A DNA stretch of 35,125 bases from Halomonadaceae bacterium T82-2 (GCA_001577635.1 LSBP01000032.1:1-35125), one strand, 5' to 3'. Shown: positions 9,447 to 18,798, numbered from the stretch's first letter. The notes: a model not told the origin generated them from the sequence alone. Numbers and translations are program-made.

Positions 9447-10863
9447 CGTCTTGAACGAGGCAGAGGCACAGCCTCAGGCGGTGAGCGGCGAAACCACCTC
9501 GGAGCCGGTCATCAGCCTGAGTGGCATCGCCAAGTTCTATCAGATCTACGATGCGCCACGTGATCGCCTGAAACAGTTCATCGTGCCGCGTGTGGCGCGT
9601 TTCCTTGGGCGCGAGCCCCGTCACTATGGACGCGAGTTCCATGCCCTTGAAGATGTCTCCTTCACCATCTCCAGGGGCGAGACGGTAGGCATCATCGGGC
9701 GCAACGGCTCGGGCAAGTCGACCCTGCTGCAGATCATCTGCGGCACGCTTTCCCCGTCCCATGGCGATGTGCGGACGGAAGGGCGGATTGCTGCGCTACT
9801 GGAACTCGGGGCTGGCTTCGATCCCGAATTCACGGGCCGGGAAAATGTCTATCTCAATGCCTCGGTGCTCGGGCTCAGCAAGGCGGAGATCGACGCCCGG
9901 TTTGACGATATCGTCGCCTTCTCCGAGATCGGCGATTTCATCGATCAGCCTGTCAAGACCTACTCCAGCGGCATGTACGTGCGCCTGGCATTTGCCGTCA
10001 TTGCGCACGTCGATGCCGATGTCCTGGTCATCGATGAGGCGCTCGCCGTGGGTGATGCCTTCTTTGTCCAGAAGTGCATGCGCTTTCTGCGTCGATTCAT
10101 GGAAACCGGGACCGTACTCTTCGTCAGCCATGATACCGCGGCGGTGCTCAACCTCTGCGAGCGTGCCATCTGGCTCGATCAAGGACGGATTGCCGCCGAA
10201 GGGGCCCCCAAGGACGTCGCCGACGCCTACCTGAAGGACTACTTCGAGTCCAGCCAGGGGGCCAGTGCCAGCACCGCTGGCACCGAGCGAGACGAAGCAC
10301 GCTACAAGGACCCGGTTCCCCGGGACATGCGCCAGGACATCATCAACGCCACGCCGTACCGCAACGACATCGAGCTGTTTGCCTTCAACCCCGATGCTGC
10401 CGATTTCGGCAAGGGCGGGGCGGTCATCGAGACCACGCGACTGGTCGACGATCAGGAGCGTCTGCTGACCTGGGTGGTTGGCGGCGAGGAGGTCACCCTG
10501 GTGATTCGCGCCCGGGTAACTGACGAAGGCCCGTTACTGCGTCCGATCATGGGGTTTTATGTCAAGGATCGGCTGGGGCAGACCCTGTTCGGTGACAATA
10601 CCTACCTCACGCATCGCGGTCAGGCCTGCGAAGCCATGCCCGGCGAAGTCCTCGAAGCCCGTTTCACCTTCCGCATGCCGATATTGCCGCAAGGCGACTA
10701 CAGCATCAGTACTGCCATCGCGGACGGCACCCAGAACGAGCACGTTCACCACCACTGGATTCACGATGCGCTGTTCTTCAAGTCCCATTCGAGCAGCGTC
10801 AGCCACGGTCTCGTCGGGCTCCCGATCCACGACATCCGCCTAAAGGTCGACAGCCACTCATGA
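9436..10863 (+). CDS. wzt: Polysaccharide ABC exporter ATPase Wzt with C-terminal glycan-binding domain
   Basis: This 475-residue protein has an ATPase domain (about residues 15-265) with Walker A GRNGSGKS at residues 88-95, the Wzt-type signature YSSGM, Walker B VLVIDEALAVGD and H-loop VSHD. About 200 more residues follow, with a beta-rich pattern (GGAVIETTRLVDDQ, LPQGDYSIS) like the Wzt C-terminal carbohydrate-binding domain that recognises the finished chain end. This predicts that the exported glycan carries a terminal modification; the methyltransferase domain of the next gene could make it. ATG 9436 follows AAAGGA and overlaps wzm; the stop overlaps the next start (ATGA). Confidence 0.93.
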   Translation: MSCDVLNEAEAQPQAVSGETTSEPVISLSGIAKFYQIYDAPRDRLKQFIVPRVARFLGREPRHYGREFHALEDVSFTISRGETVGIIGRNGSGKSTLLQIICGTLSPSHGDVRTEGRIAALLELGAGFDPEFTGRENVYLNASVLGLSKAEIDARFDDIVAFSEIGDFIDQPVKTYSSGMYVRLAFAVIAHVDADVLVIDEALAVGDAFFVQKCMRFLRRFMETGTVLFVSHDTAAVLNLCERAIWLDQGRIAAEGAPKDVADAYLKDYFESSQGASASTAGTERDEARYKDPVPRDMRQDIINATPYRNDIELFAFNPDAADFGKGGAVIETTRLVDDQERLLTWVVGGEEVTLVIRARVTDEGPLLRPIMGFYVKDRLGQTLFGDNTYLTHRGQACEAMPGEVLEARFTFRMPILPQGDYSISTAIADGTQNEHVHHHWIHDALFFKSHSSSVSHGLVGLPIHDIRLKVDSHS

Positions 10864-13800
10864 GCGATAACACCACCGCATCACAACTGCCCCCGACGGG
10901 CGAGCGCTTCTTGCCCGAACTCGACGGCGACATCGTTGCCGAGCACCTTCATCGGTACCTCGTTGCGCGCCGTTACGTCGCCGGCAAGAACGTCCTCGAT
11001 ATTGCCAGTGGCGAAGGGTACGGCAGCCGGCTACTGGCCGAGGCCGCCGCGCGGGTGACGGGAGTGGACATCGCTCACGAGGCCGTTGCGCATGCCCGGG
11101 AGCGCTATGTCGCCGATAACCTGGAGTTCCGCCAGGGTGACTGCACGGCCATCCCGCTCCCCGATGCCAGTGTCGACGTGGTGGTCAGCTTCGAGACCAT
11201 CGAGCATCACGACAAGCACGCGGAAATGATCGCCGAGATCAAGCGCGTGCTGCGCCCGGATGGTCTGCTGATCATCTCCAGTCCCGACAAGCGCGAATAC
11301 AGTGACGTCCCGGGCTATGCCAACCCCTATCACGTCAAGGAGCTCTACCGCGACGAATTCGAAGCACTGCTCGACGGCGCCTTTCGGCATCGCCGGCTGC
11401 TCGGCCAGCGTGTCATCTATGGCTCGGCCATTCTCGATGCCGATGACGCGCCGCTGACCACCTATACGGCCCACGAGCCCGAAGGCCGGCCCGGCCTGGA
11501 AGATCCCGTCTACCTCATCGCGCTCGCCAGCGATGCCGAGCTGCCCGAAACCGGCAGCAGTTTCTTCCGTCACGATATCGCTCACAGCGATGTGGTACGC
11601 GAGCGTGAGATCATCATTCAGGCCAGAGAGCTCGAACTCGACGAGCGCGGTGTTGCCGTCGCCGAGCGCGACGCGCGCCTCGCCGCGGTGACGTCAGAGC
11701 GAGATACCCTGCAGGCCGAGTGTGAAGCACTGAGCGCCGAGCGAGAGGAAGCTCGGCGCTGGCTCCACGAGCAGGCAACGCTACAGTCGCGGGTTCATAA
11801 CCCGACCTGGCTCGCCAAGCGGCTGGTCAAGCGCCTTTTGCAGTGGCCCAGCGAACAGCGGCGCAGCCGCCACGAACGCTATCAAATTGCCAACTCCGGA
11901 CTTTTCGACCCAGCTTGGTACCTGGCACACAATTCCGACGTCCAGGTACTGGGGCTCGATCCACTCAAGCACTACCACCGCTACGGGGGCTTCGAGGGGC
12001 GTGCCGCCTCGCCGCATTTCGACAGCCTGGAGCATTTGCGTCAGCATCCCGAGCTGCTGCAACGCCATGTCCACCCCCTGTTGCATCATCTTCATCTGCG
12101 CCAAGGTGACGGCCAGGGGCAGGGGCGCGCGCAGGCCGAAAGCGGGGAATTGTTCGACCAGCTATTCAGTGATGCCAAGGGGCATGGCGAGGAGTACGTC
12201 GCGCTTTCCGAACGGCCGCTCGACGAGGCGACACGCATTCGCACCATCGCCTTCTACCTGCCGCAGTTTCACCCCATCCCCGAGAATGATCGCTGGTGGG
12301 GCAAGGGGTTCACCGAGTGGACCAACGTCGCCAAGGCGGTGCCCCAGTTCGCCGGCCACTATCAGCCACGCCAGCCCGGCGAGCTCGGCTTCTATGACCT
12401 GCGCCTGCCTGCGGTTCAGGAACGTCAGGTCGAACTCGCCCGTCAGCATGGGGTGAGCGGTTTCTGCTTTCACTATTACTGGTTCAGCGGCCGGCGCCGG
12501 TTGCTCGACACACCCATCGACCAGTACGTCGCCAACCCCAATATCGATTTTCCCTTCTGCATCTGCTGGGCCAATGAAAACTGGACCCGGCGCTGGGACG
12601 GCAAGGAAAGCGATATCCTCATGGAACAGCGTCACGAGCCGCAGGATGATCGCGAGTTCATCGAGGATGTCGCACCACTGCTCGAAGACCCCCGCTACCT
12701 GCGTGTCGACGGCAAGCCGCTGCTGATCGTCTACCGCGTCGATATTCTCCCCGACGCACGCAAGACCGCCGAGACCTGGCGCGACTACTGCCGCGAGCGC
12801 GGTATCGGCGAACTTCACCTGGTCGTGGCGCAGAGTTTCGGTATCGGCGATCCGCGCCCTTACGGCTTCGATGCCGCGGTGGAGTTTCCGCCGCACGACA
12901 CCTACGCCCGGCGGATGGACGACGAAGTCCGCTTCCTCAACCCCGGCTTCACCGGCCACGTCTACGATTACGCTGACCTGGTCGCCAGCCAGCTGGCCAA
13001 GCCCACCCCCGACTATGTGCGTTACCGCACGGTCTTTCCCGCCTGGGACAACGAAGCCCGCAAGCCGGGGCGTGGCCATATATTTGCCGGTTCCAGTCCC
13101 GCCCGCTACCAGCAATGGCTGGCCGGTGCCTGCCGCGAGGCCGACCGCCTGCCCGGTGACGACAAGCTGGTCTTCGTCAACGCCTGGAACGAATGGGCCG
13201 AAGGTGCCTACCTCGAGCCGGACCGCCGCTATGGCTATGCCTATCTCGAGGCGACCAAGCAGGTCATGGCCCAGTACCCCGCCGCGCAACACACCGCGGC
13301 GCGCGAGACCCCCGAGGCGCTGCGCAGTCTGACCGCCCATCACGACACGGCCGTGATTCTGCATCTCTATCACACCGAACTGTGGGACGAGATTGCCGAC
13401 TACCTGGACAGCCTCGAGGGGCAGTACGACCTCTACGTCTCGGTGCCCGAACAGGCCGATGCCGAGGTCGAACGGACCATTCGCCGGCGTGTGCCCGGTG
13501 CCGTCGTGGTGCCGCTGGCCAATCGCGGCCGCGACATCGCCCCGTTCCTGACCGTGTTGCGTGCCATTCGTGGGCTGGGTTACGGCCAGGTTTGCAAGAT
13601 ACACGCCAAGCGTTCGCTGCACCGGGGCGACGGCGATGTCTGGCGCCGCGAATTTCTCGGCCAGCTGCTCGGTTCGCGGCAACGGGTGACACGGATCATC
13701 GAGGCCTTTCGCCAGCACCCCGAGATCGGCCTGGTCGGGCCTGCCGGCCACTGGCTCGCCTACGGGCGCTACTGGGGGCATCCCGAGAGCCCGGCGCGCA

Positions 13801-14210
13801 CCCGCGGCCTGCTCGATCACCTCGGTATCAGCATGACGCTCGACGAGCTGCACTTCTTCGCCGGCTCGATGTTCTGGTGTCGCCCGGAAGCCATGGATCG
13901 GCTGCTCGATCACATTGGACTCGATGACTTCGAGATCGAACTGGGGCAGACCGATGGCACGCTGGCCCACGCCCTGGAGCGGCTCTTTGCCGCCGCCTGC
14001 CAGGCAGCCGGGTTGCGCGTCACTGATACCGATGCCCCGGAGGCCACACATGCGCCGGCTCCTGCCGAGAACTACCCGTTTGCCTTGCCCAGCCCGCCCC
14101 TGGCGCAGGGCCATGCCCCCGAGCCCGCTCCCGCCATGCCGCCGCTCAAGCGCCGTGCTCGGCAGGTCGCGCAGCGGGCCTGGCGATCCGCCAGGCGCCG
14201 GCTCGGCTGA
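10860..14210 (+). CDS. Methyltransferase / WbsX-like / RgpF-like multidomain glycan protein
   Basis: This 1116-residue protein is a fusion. Residues 1-230 form a class I SAM methyltransferase (VLDIASGEGYGSRLL at about 45). A charged coiled coil spans about 235-300. A FDPAWYL...HYHRYGGFEGR module lies at about 349-383. A WbsX/GH99-like domain covers about 461-805 (FYLPQFHPIPENDRWWGKGF, HYYWFSG, WANENWTRRWDG, VNAWNEWAEG). An RgpF-like (rhamnan synthesis F) domain spans about 828-1055 (LHLYHTELWDEI, NRGRDIAPFL). The tail is Pro/Arg-rich. The parts are known from O-antigen clusters as separate or fused enzymes. The likely role is chain assembly and methyl capping at the cytoplasmic face, matching the binding domain of Wzt. 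It overlaps wzt by 4 bases and is the last gene of the unit. Confidence 0.88.
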   Translation: MSDNTTASQLPPTGERFLPELDGDIVAEHLHRYLVARRYVAGKNVLDIASGEGYGSRLLAEAAARVTGVDIAHEAVAHARERYVADNLEFRQGDCTAIPLPDASVDVVVSFETIEHHDKHAEMIAEIKRVLRPDGLLIISSPDKREYSDVPGYANPYHVKELYRDEFEALLDGAFRHRRLLGQRVIYGSAILDADDAPLTTYTAHEPEGRPGLEDPVYLIALASDAELPETGSSFFRHDIAHSDVVREREIIIQARELELDERGVAVAERDARLAAVTSERDTLQAECEALSAEREEARRWLHEQATLQSRVHNPTWLAKRLVKRLLQWPSEQRRSRHERYQIANSGLFDPAWYLAHNSDVQVLGLDPLKHYHRYGGFEGRAASPHFDSLEHLRQHPELLQRHVHPLLHHLHLRQGDGQGQGRAQAESGELFDQLFSDAKGHGEEYVALSERPLDEATRIRTIAFYLPQFHPIPENDRWWGKGFTEWTNVAKAVPQFAGHYQPRQPGELGFYDLRLPAVQERQVELARQHGVSGFCFHYYWFSGRRRLLDTPIDQYVANPNIDFPFCICWANENWTRRWDGKESDILMEQRHEPQDDREFIEDVAPLLEDPRYLRVDGKPLLIVYRVDILPDARKTAETWRDYCRERGIGELHLVVAQSFGIGDPRPYGFDAAVEFPPHDTYARRMDDEVRFLNPGFTGHVYDYADLVASQLAKPTPDYVRYRTVFPAWDNEARKPGRGHIFAGSSPARYQQWLAGACREADRLPGDDKLVFVNAWNEWAEGAYLEPDRRYGYAYLEATKQVMAQYPAAQHTAARETPEALRSLTAHHDTAVILHLYHTELWDEIADYLDSLEGQYDLYVSVPEQADAEVERTIRRRVPGAVVVPLANRGRDIAPFLTVLRAIRGLGYGQVCKIHAKRSLHRGDGDVWRREFLGQLLGSRQRVTRIIEAFRQHPEIGLVGPAGHWLAYGRYWGHPESPARTRGLLDHLGISMTLDELHFFAGSMFWCRPEAMDRLLDHIGLDDFEIELGQTDGTLAHALERLFAAACQAAGLRVTDTDAPEATHAPAPAENYPFALPSPPLAQGHAPEPAPAMPPLKRRARQVAQRAWRSARRRLG

Positions 14211-14225
14211 GTGAGCGCAAGGTGT

Positions 14226-14260
14226 GCAACGGGCCGGCTCATGCCGGCCCGTTGCGTTTT
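14226..14260 (+). terminator. Strong rho-independent terminator of the polysaccharide operon
   Basis: A perfect 13-bp stem (gcaacgggccggc / gccggcccgttgc, loop tcat) is followed by gtttt. It separates the polysaccharide unit from the S-layer-like gene, which must have its own promoter. Confidence 0.9.
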
Positions 14261-14955
14261 CATTGCCTCTGCTAACCCGGTAGCCAGCGAATCCACGCAC
14301 GCTCAACGGCAAGAAAGAGATGTATTTGTGATTTTTATAATCATATTTTCATTTTTGGTCGAAGGCTAGGGAGGCGATCCGAAAAGCTTCAAATAGCATT
14401 CACAAACAGGGCCTTTTCTCCACTTTAAAGCGGACGAAAGGCATGGTTTTTGTCTTTCCGGGTAAGTGAGCACTCAATCATTTTGCTGCCGATATATGCG
14501 ACCAATGTCGAAAGAGCCTAGAGGCAAAAATATTGTTGTTAGTAATCACTTCGCCTAAATCCCTTGTTTTTTAAGGATGAGCTGAAGCCATTTTCAATGC
14601 CTTGAATAAGCCCTTTCAGGATGGCTTTTCTACCGCTTGCAAAGCCCATATCAACTCTCTAGCATCCCTCCAAGGTGTGGTGGAGCCAGTACTCAAAGTA
14701 TGACTGACTCAACCTCAGGCGACGGTATTCCAACGGTTGTCTCACCTGCAGGGAACAGGCCCATGGTCGTCAGCCTTCGTGTGATGGCGGCAACAGGCTT
14801 CCCGAGTGATCAGCGCTGATCGCAGGGGTTGATCTTGCGTTAGTCGTTGAACGTTGATTGCACACAGTTTTCGGCAACGCGAGATTCAAGCCTCTTTGGA
14901 ACCAAAAGCGGTTTATGCCGCAATGACATATGCATGTGTTAAGGAGAGTTTCCAC
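14261..14955 (+). promoter_or_regulatory. Long AT-richer leader and promoter region of slp1
   Basis: No believable gene is seen in these 695 bases between the terminator and slp1. The sequence is clearly AT-richer than its surroundings, for example tgatttttataatcatattttc near 14330, where TATAAT at 14336-14341 could be a -10 box but lacks a good -35. A perfect 14-bp palindrome lies at 14808-14821, and AAGGAGAG precedes ATG 14956. S-layer genes commonly have long stable leaders and strong promoters; that this one does is inference. Confidence 0.5.
14808..14821. promoter_or_regulatory. Perfect 14-bp palindrome upstream of slp1
   Basis: gatcagcgctgatc is its own reverse complement and lies 134 bases before the slp1 start. 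It could be an operator for a dimeric regulator or a hairpin in the leader. A palindrome of this length can also arise by chance in a region this size, though rarely. Confidence 0.3.
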
Positions 14956-17772
14956 ATGGCACTTCAAGGGTTCGATAAAGACTATTATCTGAACGCCAAG
15001 CTGGAGCAGCTTCAGAACGATCCGGCAACGTCCGCTACCTGGGCCGGCAAGACTGCCGACTTTCTGGAAAGCAAGCTTCTCAACGGGTTCGGTCTGACCG
15101 CCGAGCAGCACTACGAGCAGTACGGTTACCAGGAAGGTCTGGCCCCCAACGCCTACTTCGACCCGCAGGAGTACATCCAGGCCAAGGCCGTGGCCATGGT
15201 CAACGACCCGGCCAGTAGCTACACCAGCGTGGACGCGGCCGCTCAGGCCTTCGTCGACATCTGGGGCGGCAACGTCTACCAGCACTACCTGCAGTACGGC
15301 GCCAGCGAGGGCATCAATCCCTCTAACTCGTTCGACGCGTCTGCCTATCTGGAAGAAAAACTGGCTGCCCTGCAGGCCGCCGGTGAGACCCAGTACCAGA
15401 CTGCGGACGACGTCAAGGCAGCCCTTGCTGCTGCCGGCCTGACGCCGCTGGATCACTTCCTTGAGTACGGTCAGCAGGAAGGTCTGAGCGCGCCGGCGGT
15501 TCCCGCTGACGAGCAGGTCACTGTTGACAATTCTGTGGCGGGCGAGACCTTCACGCTCACTGCAGGTGCCGATACTCCTGCTACTACAAGCGGCGACGAT
15601 ACCATCAATGCCCTGACCATCGATGCACAGGGTACCGCTGCCGAAACTTTCTCTTCTTTCGATACCATCAATGGTGGTGCCGGCACCGATACCCTGAATA
15701 TCTACACCACTGCTACCCTTAACGAAGTGGTTCCGACTTCTGCGACTGTTAAAAACGTGGAAATCGTTAACCTTTACAACTCTAGCACCACTGCTGATGA
15801 GCAGTTTGGTACTACTAGTGCAATTGATGCTTCGAAATTCGTAGGTGCTCAGCAGATTTGGCAGATTGGTGCAGCCAACAATAACGGCATCACTAATGTG
15901 GCCTCTACTACCACTGCCGGTTTCCGTAATCTGACGGCTGATAATGCTGTTGGTACTTCTGTTGCTGCGGCAACAGGTGCGACCTCCGTGAGCATTGCTC
16001 TGGATGCGGTCAAAGGCAATGCTATTACAAACGATGTCGTTCTAGGCGCTTCTGGCGATGCCCTTTCAAGCGTAAACGTTTCTGGCAATATCGCCCAGCA
16101 AACTGTTAACACGACAGCAGCTTCTCTGGCTCTGAGTGTTACTGCCGGTAAAGATGTTGAGACCTTGTCTGTCAACACTGGCGTCAAGACCACTCTGTCT
16201 GTTACTGAAGGTGCTGCAAGCACAAAAGAGATCAGTACAGTTGATGCGTCTGCGAGCACGGGTGACCTTACGTACACAGGCACCGTAACTAGTGGTACTG
16301 TCGCTCCTGCTACCATCAAGACGGGCTCTGGCAACGATACAGCTACCATTGCTGTTGCCACCCTGAAAGATGATGCTGCAACAACTGCCACTGATGAAAC
16401 ACGCTCTGCCTTGCTGGAAACCGGCGCAGGTAATGATGGCATCAACATCAATACTTCTGGCACCGGCACAACTACCGTAAATGCTGGTGAGGGTAACGAT
16501 ACAGTTACTTTGACTGCAGATGGCTCTGGTAAGCTGAGTGTAAATTTGGGTGCTGGCAATGATATCTTCAAAGGTGCTGGTACTGGTGCGGTGAACGGTA
16601 CTGACACTATCGATGGTGGTGAGGGTACCGACACACTGACGTTGAACATGGTCGGTTCTGCTAACATCGGTGCATTTAGCAATTTCGAAACGTTTGACGT
16701 TGCTGGTCTCGGCAAGACCCTGGATGTTGATATCCTGTCTGCCAAGAATACAGTGACTGAGTTTGTCACCACTGGTGACGTAGCTAATGGCGCTACTCTG
16801 ACTAACGTTGGTGCTAATGTTGGCTACCGTGTCATTGGCGACACTGACGTTGCAAACGCTCTGACTTTGACTCAGAAGGCTGCTGGTCCGCTGACAGTTA
16901 CACTGGACATTGACGAGACTGGTACGACTGCGGCTACTACCGCTGCTACTGATCGCGATGCCAGCGTCGTGGCAACCAATGCTAACTCTATCAACGCTGT
17001 TTTCGATTCGGCGTTCGTTGGTAAGGCAACTGGTGCAGGCGATAACGCTACCGACCTCAACATCACTGGTTCCAATGCGACTAGTCTCGATGTGGTTTCT
17101 GGTGGCGAGAACGCATCCAATAATCTGGATTTCACCAGTGGTAATGATACGACAGCTAACAAGGGTGATCTGCTGACTTCTGTAACTATTACAGGGTCTC
17201 AGAACCTGAGCTTCACCATTACTGAGAATGATGCTAGCGAAGTAATGTCGGTCGACGCTTCTGCGCTGACTGGTGCTTTGACATTCAGTACCGCTGAACT
17301 GAAAGCAGAATCGGCTACTAACGCGTTTGACGGCGGTTCGGTAAAGCTGGGCTCCGGTGATGACCTCATTACAGTGACTCAGGGCGCGAAAATTTCCGGT
17401 ATCGAAAAAGGTACTGCTGAAGACGCTGCTGCACAGTCAAACTTTGACATCATTACTACTGGTGGTACTGTTCAGCAGGCAGCTGATGTAGCTTCTACCG
17501 GCTCCTTCAGCATCAAAGATGGTCTGTTTACCTTCGAGGGCACCGGACCTAGTACTCTTGATGCAGCCATCGCTGCAGTTGATGCTCAGCTTGGTAGTGA
17601 TGGTGCTGGTGCTGGTGCTGACGGCGACGCAGTAGCATTTGAATACCTTGGTAACTCGTACGCATACGTAGACGGAGGCGCTTCCGCTGACACCGTTATC
17701 CAGCTGACAGGCGTTACTGGTCTTTCCGGGTTGGACGAAGTTGGCACCGCTGATCAGCTGTACGTATTCTAA
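14956..17772 (+). CDS. S-layer-like RTX surface protein, probable type I secretion client (slp1)
   Basis: This protein of 938 residues has no Sec signal. Residues 1-180 hold three divergent copies of a module with FD..YL at one end and HY..YG..EG at the other (copies near 6, 68 and 126). The rest is Thr/Ala/Asp/Gly-rich beta sequence with RTX-like calcium-binding nonapeptides (GSGNDTATI, GAGNDGINI, GEGNDTVTL, GAGNDIFKG, GSGDDLITV). The C-terminus (VIQLTGVTGL...ADQLYVF) looks like an uncleaved type I secretion signal. ATG 14956 follows AAGGAGAG; upstream in-frame codons are ignored. Codon use changes near 15530 from GC-ending to T-ending codons (GCT, GGT, ACT), unlike slp2. It sits between the export/polysaccharide genes and sapC, consistent with an RsaA-type surface layer; other RTX adhesin roles are possible. 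Confidence 0.85.
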   Translation: MALQGFDKDYYLNAKLEQLQNDPATSATWAGKTADFLESKLLNGFGLTAEQHYEQYGYQEGLAPNAYFDPQEYIQAKAVAMVNDPASSYTSVDAAAQAFVDIWGGNVYQHYLQYGASEGINPSNSFDASAYLEEKLAALQAAGETQYQTADDVKAALAAAGLTPLDHFLEYGQQEGLSAPAVPADEQVTVDNSVAGETFTLTAGADTPATTSGDDTINALTIDAQGTAAETFSSFDTINGGAGTDTLNIYTTATLNEVVPTSATVKNVEIVNLYNSSTTADEQFGTTSAIDASKFVGAQQIWQIGAANNNGITNVASTTTAGFRNLTADNAVGTSVAAATGATSVSIALDAVKGNAITNDVVLGASGDALSSVNVSGNIAQQTVNTTAASLALSVTAGKDVETLSVNTGVKTTLSVTEGAASTKEISTVDASASTGDLTYTGTVTSGTVAPATIKTGSGNDTATIAVATLKDDAATTATDETRSALLETGAGNDGININTSGTGTTTVNAGEGNDTVTLTADGSGKLSVNLGAGNDIFKGAGTGAVNGTDTIDGGEGTDTLTLNMVGSANIGAFSNFETFDVAGLGKTLDVDILSAKNTVTEFVTTGDVANGATLTNVGANVGYRVIGDTDVANALTLTQKAAGPLTVTLDIDETGTTAATTAATDRDASVVATNANSINAVFDSAFVGKATGAGDNATDLNITGSNATSLDVVSGGENASNNLDFTSGNDTTANKGDLLTSVTITGSQNLSFTITENDASEVMSVDASALTGALTFSTAELKAESATNAFDGGSVKLGSGDDLITVTQGAKISGIEKGTAEDAAAQSNFDIITTGGTVQQAADVASTGSFSIKDGLFTFEGTGPSTLDAAIAAVDAQLGSDGAGAGADGDAVAFEYLGNSYAYVDGGASADTVIQLTGVTGLSGLDEVGTADQLYVF

Positions 17773-17837
17773 GCAAGCTTAAGAACTAATAGGGGCAAGC
17801 TTGGTCTAATAAACAAGCAGTCTGTCTCTTACACCGA

Positions 17838-17870
17838 AGCCCCTGCCTTTCAATAAGGCGGGGGCTTTTT
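17838..17870 (+). terminator. Rho-independent terminator of slp1
   Basis: A 10-bp stem (agcccctgcc / ggcgggggct with one G-T pair, 9-base loop) is followed by a run of T. It lies 66 bases after the slp1 stop and before sapC, so slp1 is probably a single-gene transcript. Confidence 0.88.
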
Positions 17871-17912
17871 ATTGGATAATGTGATTACTATCGCCCTCGA
17901 CAGGAGCCCGGC

Positions 17913-18708
17913 ATGAGCGATTGGATCGCGGTGTCCCGCACCGAACATACCCAAGTATTTCTGTCCCCGCCAGGGCTATGCCTTCGCCGAAAAGGATCAG
18001 GTCGTACCGATCTTAATCGCGGAACTGACCAAGCTGTTGCCGCATTATGCGCTGGGCTTCATCCAGCAGGGCGAAGGCACTCATCAAAGTTATCAGCCCG
18101 TGGCCCTGACCGGCTTGGGCGGGGAGAGTAACCTGTACGTGCATGCCGATGGCCGCTGGCTGGCGAACTATGTCCCTTCGGTCCTGCGTGGCCACCCGTT
18201 CCGCATGGCCAAGGCCGACAACGACCAACAGGTCTTGGCCATCGAACAAGAAAGCCTGAGCGATGACTCGTCCGCTCAGCCGCTGTTCGATAACGACGGC
18301 AACCTGACCGACAAAGTGAAGCAGACGGTGGATTTCCTCACCCAATGCGACAACAACCGTCAGGCGACCGCCAAGGCCAGTCAGCTGTTGGGCGATACGG
18401 GGCTGATCGAGCAATGGCCGCTCAAGATCGAGCGCGGGGAAGGGCATGAGCCGTTGAACGTGCAGGGGTTGTATCGCATTAACGAGAAGGCGCTCAACGA
18501 ACTCGCCGCCGACGCCTTCGCCGACTTGCGCAAGCACGGTGCCTTGCCGCTGGCCTATGCCCAGCTGTTCTCGATGAGCCAGCTTTCGCAGCTCACCGAG
18601 CGAGCGAAGTTTCATGCTCAGCAGCAGGCGGGCAAGGCGGCCGACGAGAATCTGGATGCGTTCTTCGACGGTGACGACGAAGAACTGACCTTCGATTTCG
18701 GGGAGTGA
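17913..18708 (+). pseudogene. sapC: SapC family gene with a frameshift near codon 18
   Basis: The product would be a SapC-family protein (Pfam SapC), found next to S-layer or surface-protein genes in proteobacteria; its biochemical role is not established. ATG 17913 follows CAGGAG and opens with MSDWIAVSRTEHTQVFL. The family's GYAFAEKDQVVPIL then continues only in another frame, from about 17965 to the stop at 18708. One extra base, or two missing, between 17961 and 17970 breaks the frame. Downstream the protein is intact and family-like (FADLRKHGALPLAYAQLFSM, acidic tail). The longest ATG frame after the shift begins at 18037. This may be true inactivation or a sequencing error. It lies 140 bases after slp1. 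Confidence 0.8.
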
Positions 18709-18798
18709 TTACGACCTGGGCTACCCTTTTTGGGACGCTGTGGGCCTGCGTGCCGATCATTGAGCGTTACTGTCGCTCCCTGGGCGCCCCGTGTGGTG

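Noticed and set aside
12162-14312. 716-codon minus-strand frame opposite the glycan fusion protein
   Set aside because: It mirrors the real gene at 10860-14210, shows no family motif and has shadow-frame composition.
14637-14819. 60-codon plus-strand frame in the slp1 leader
   Set aside because: No ribosome-binding site and no family; composition fits non-coding DNA.
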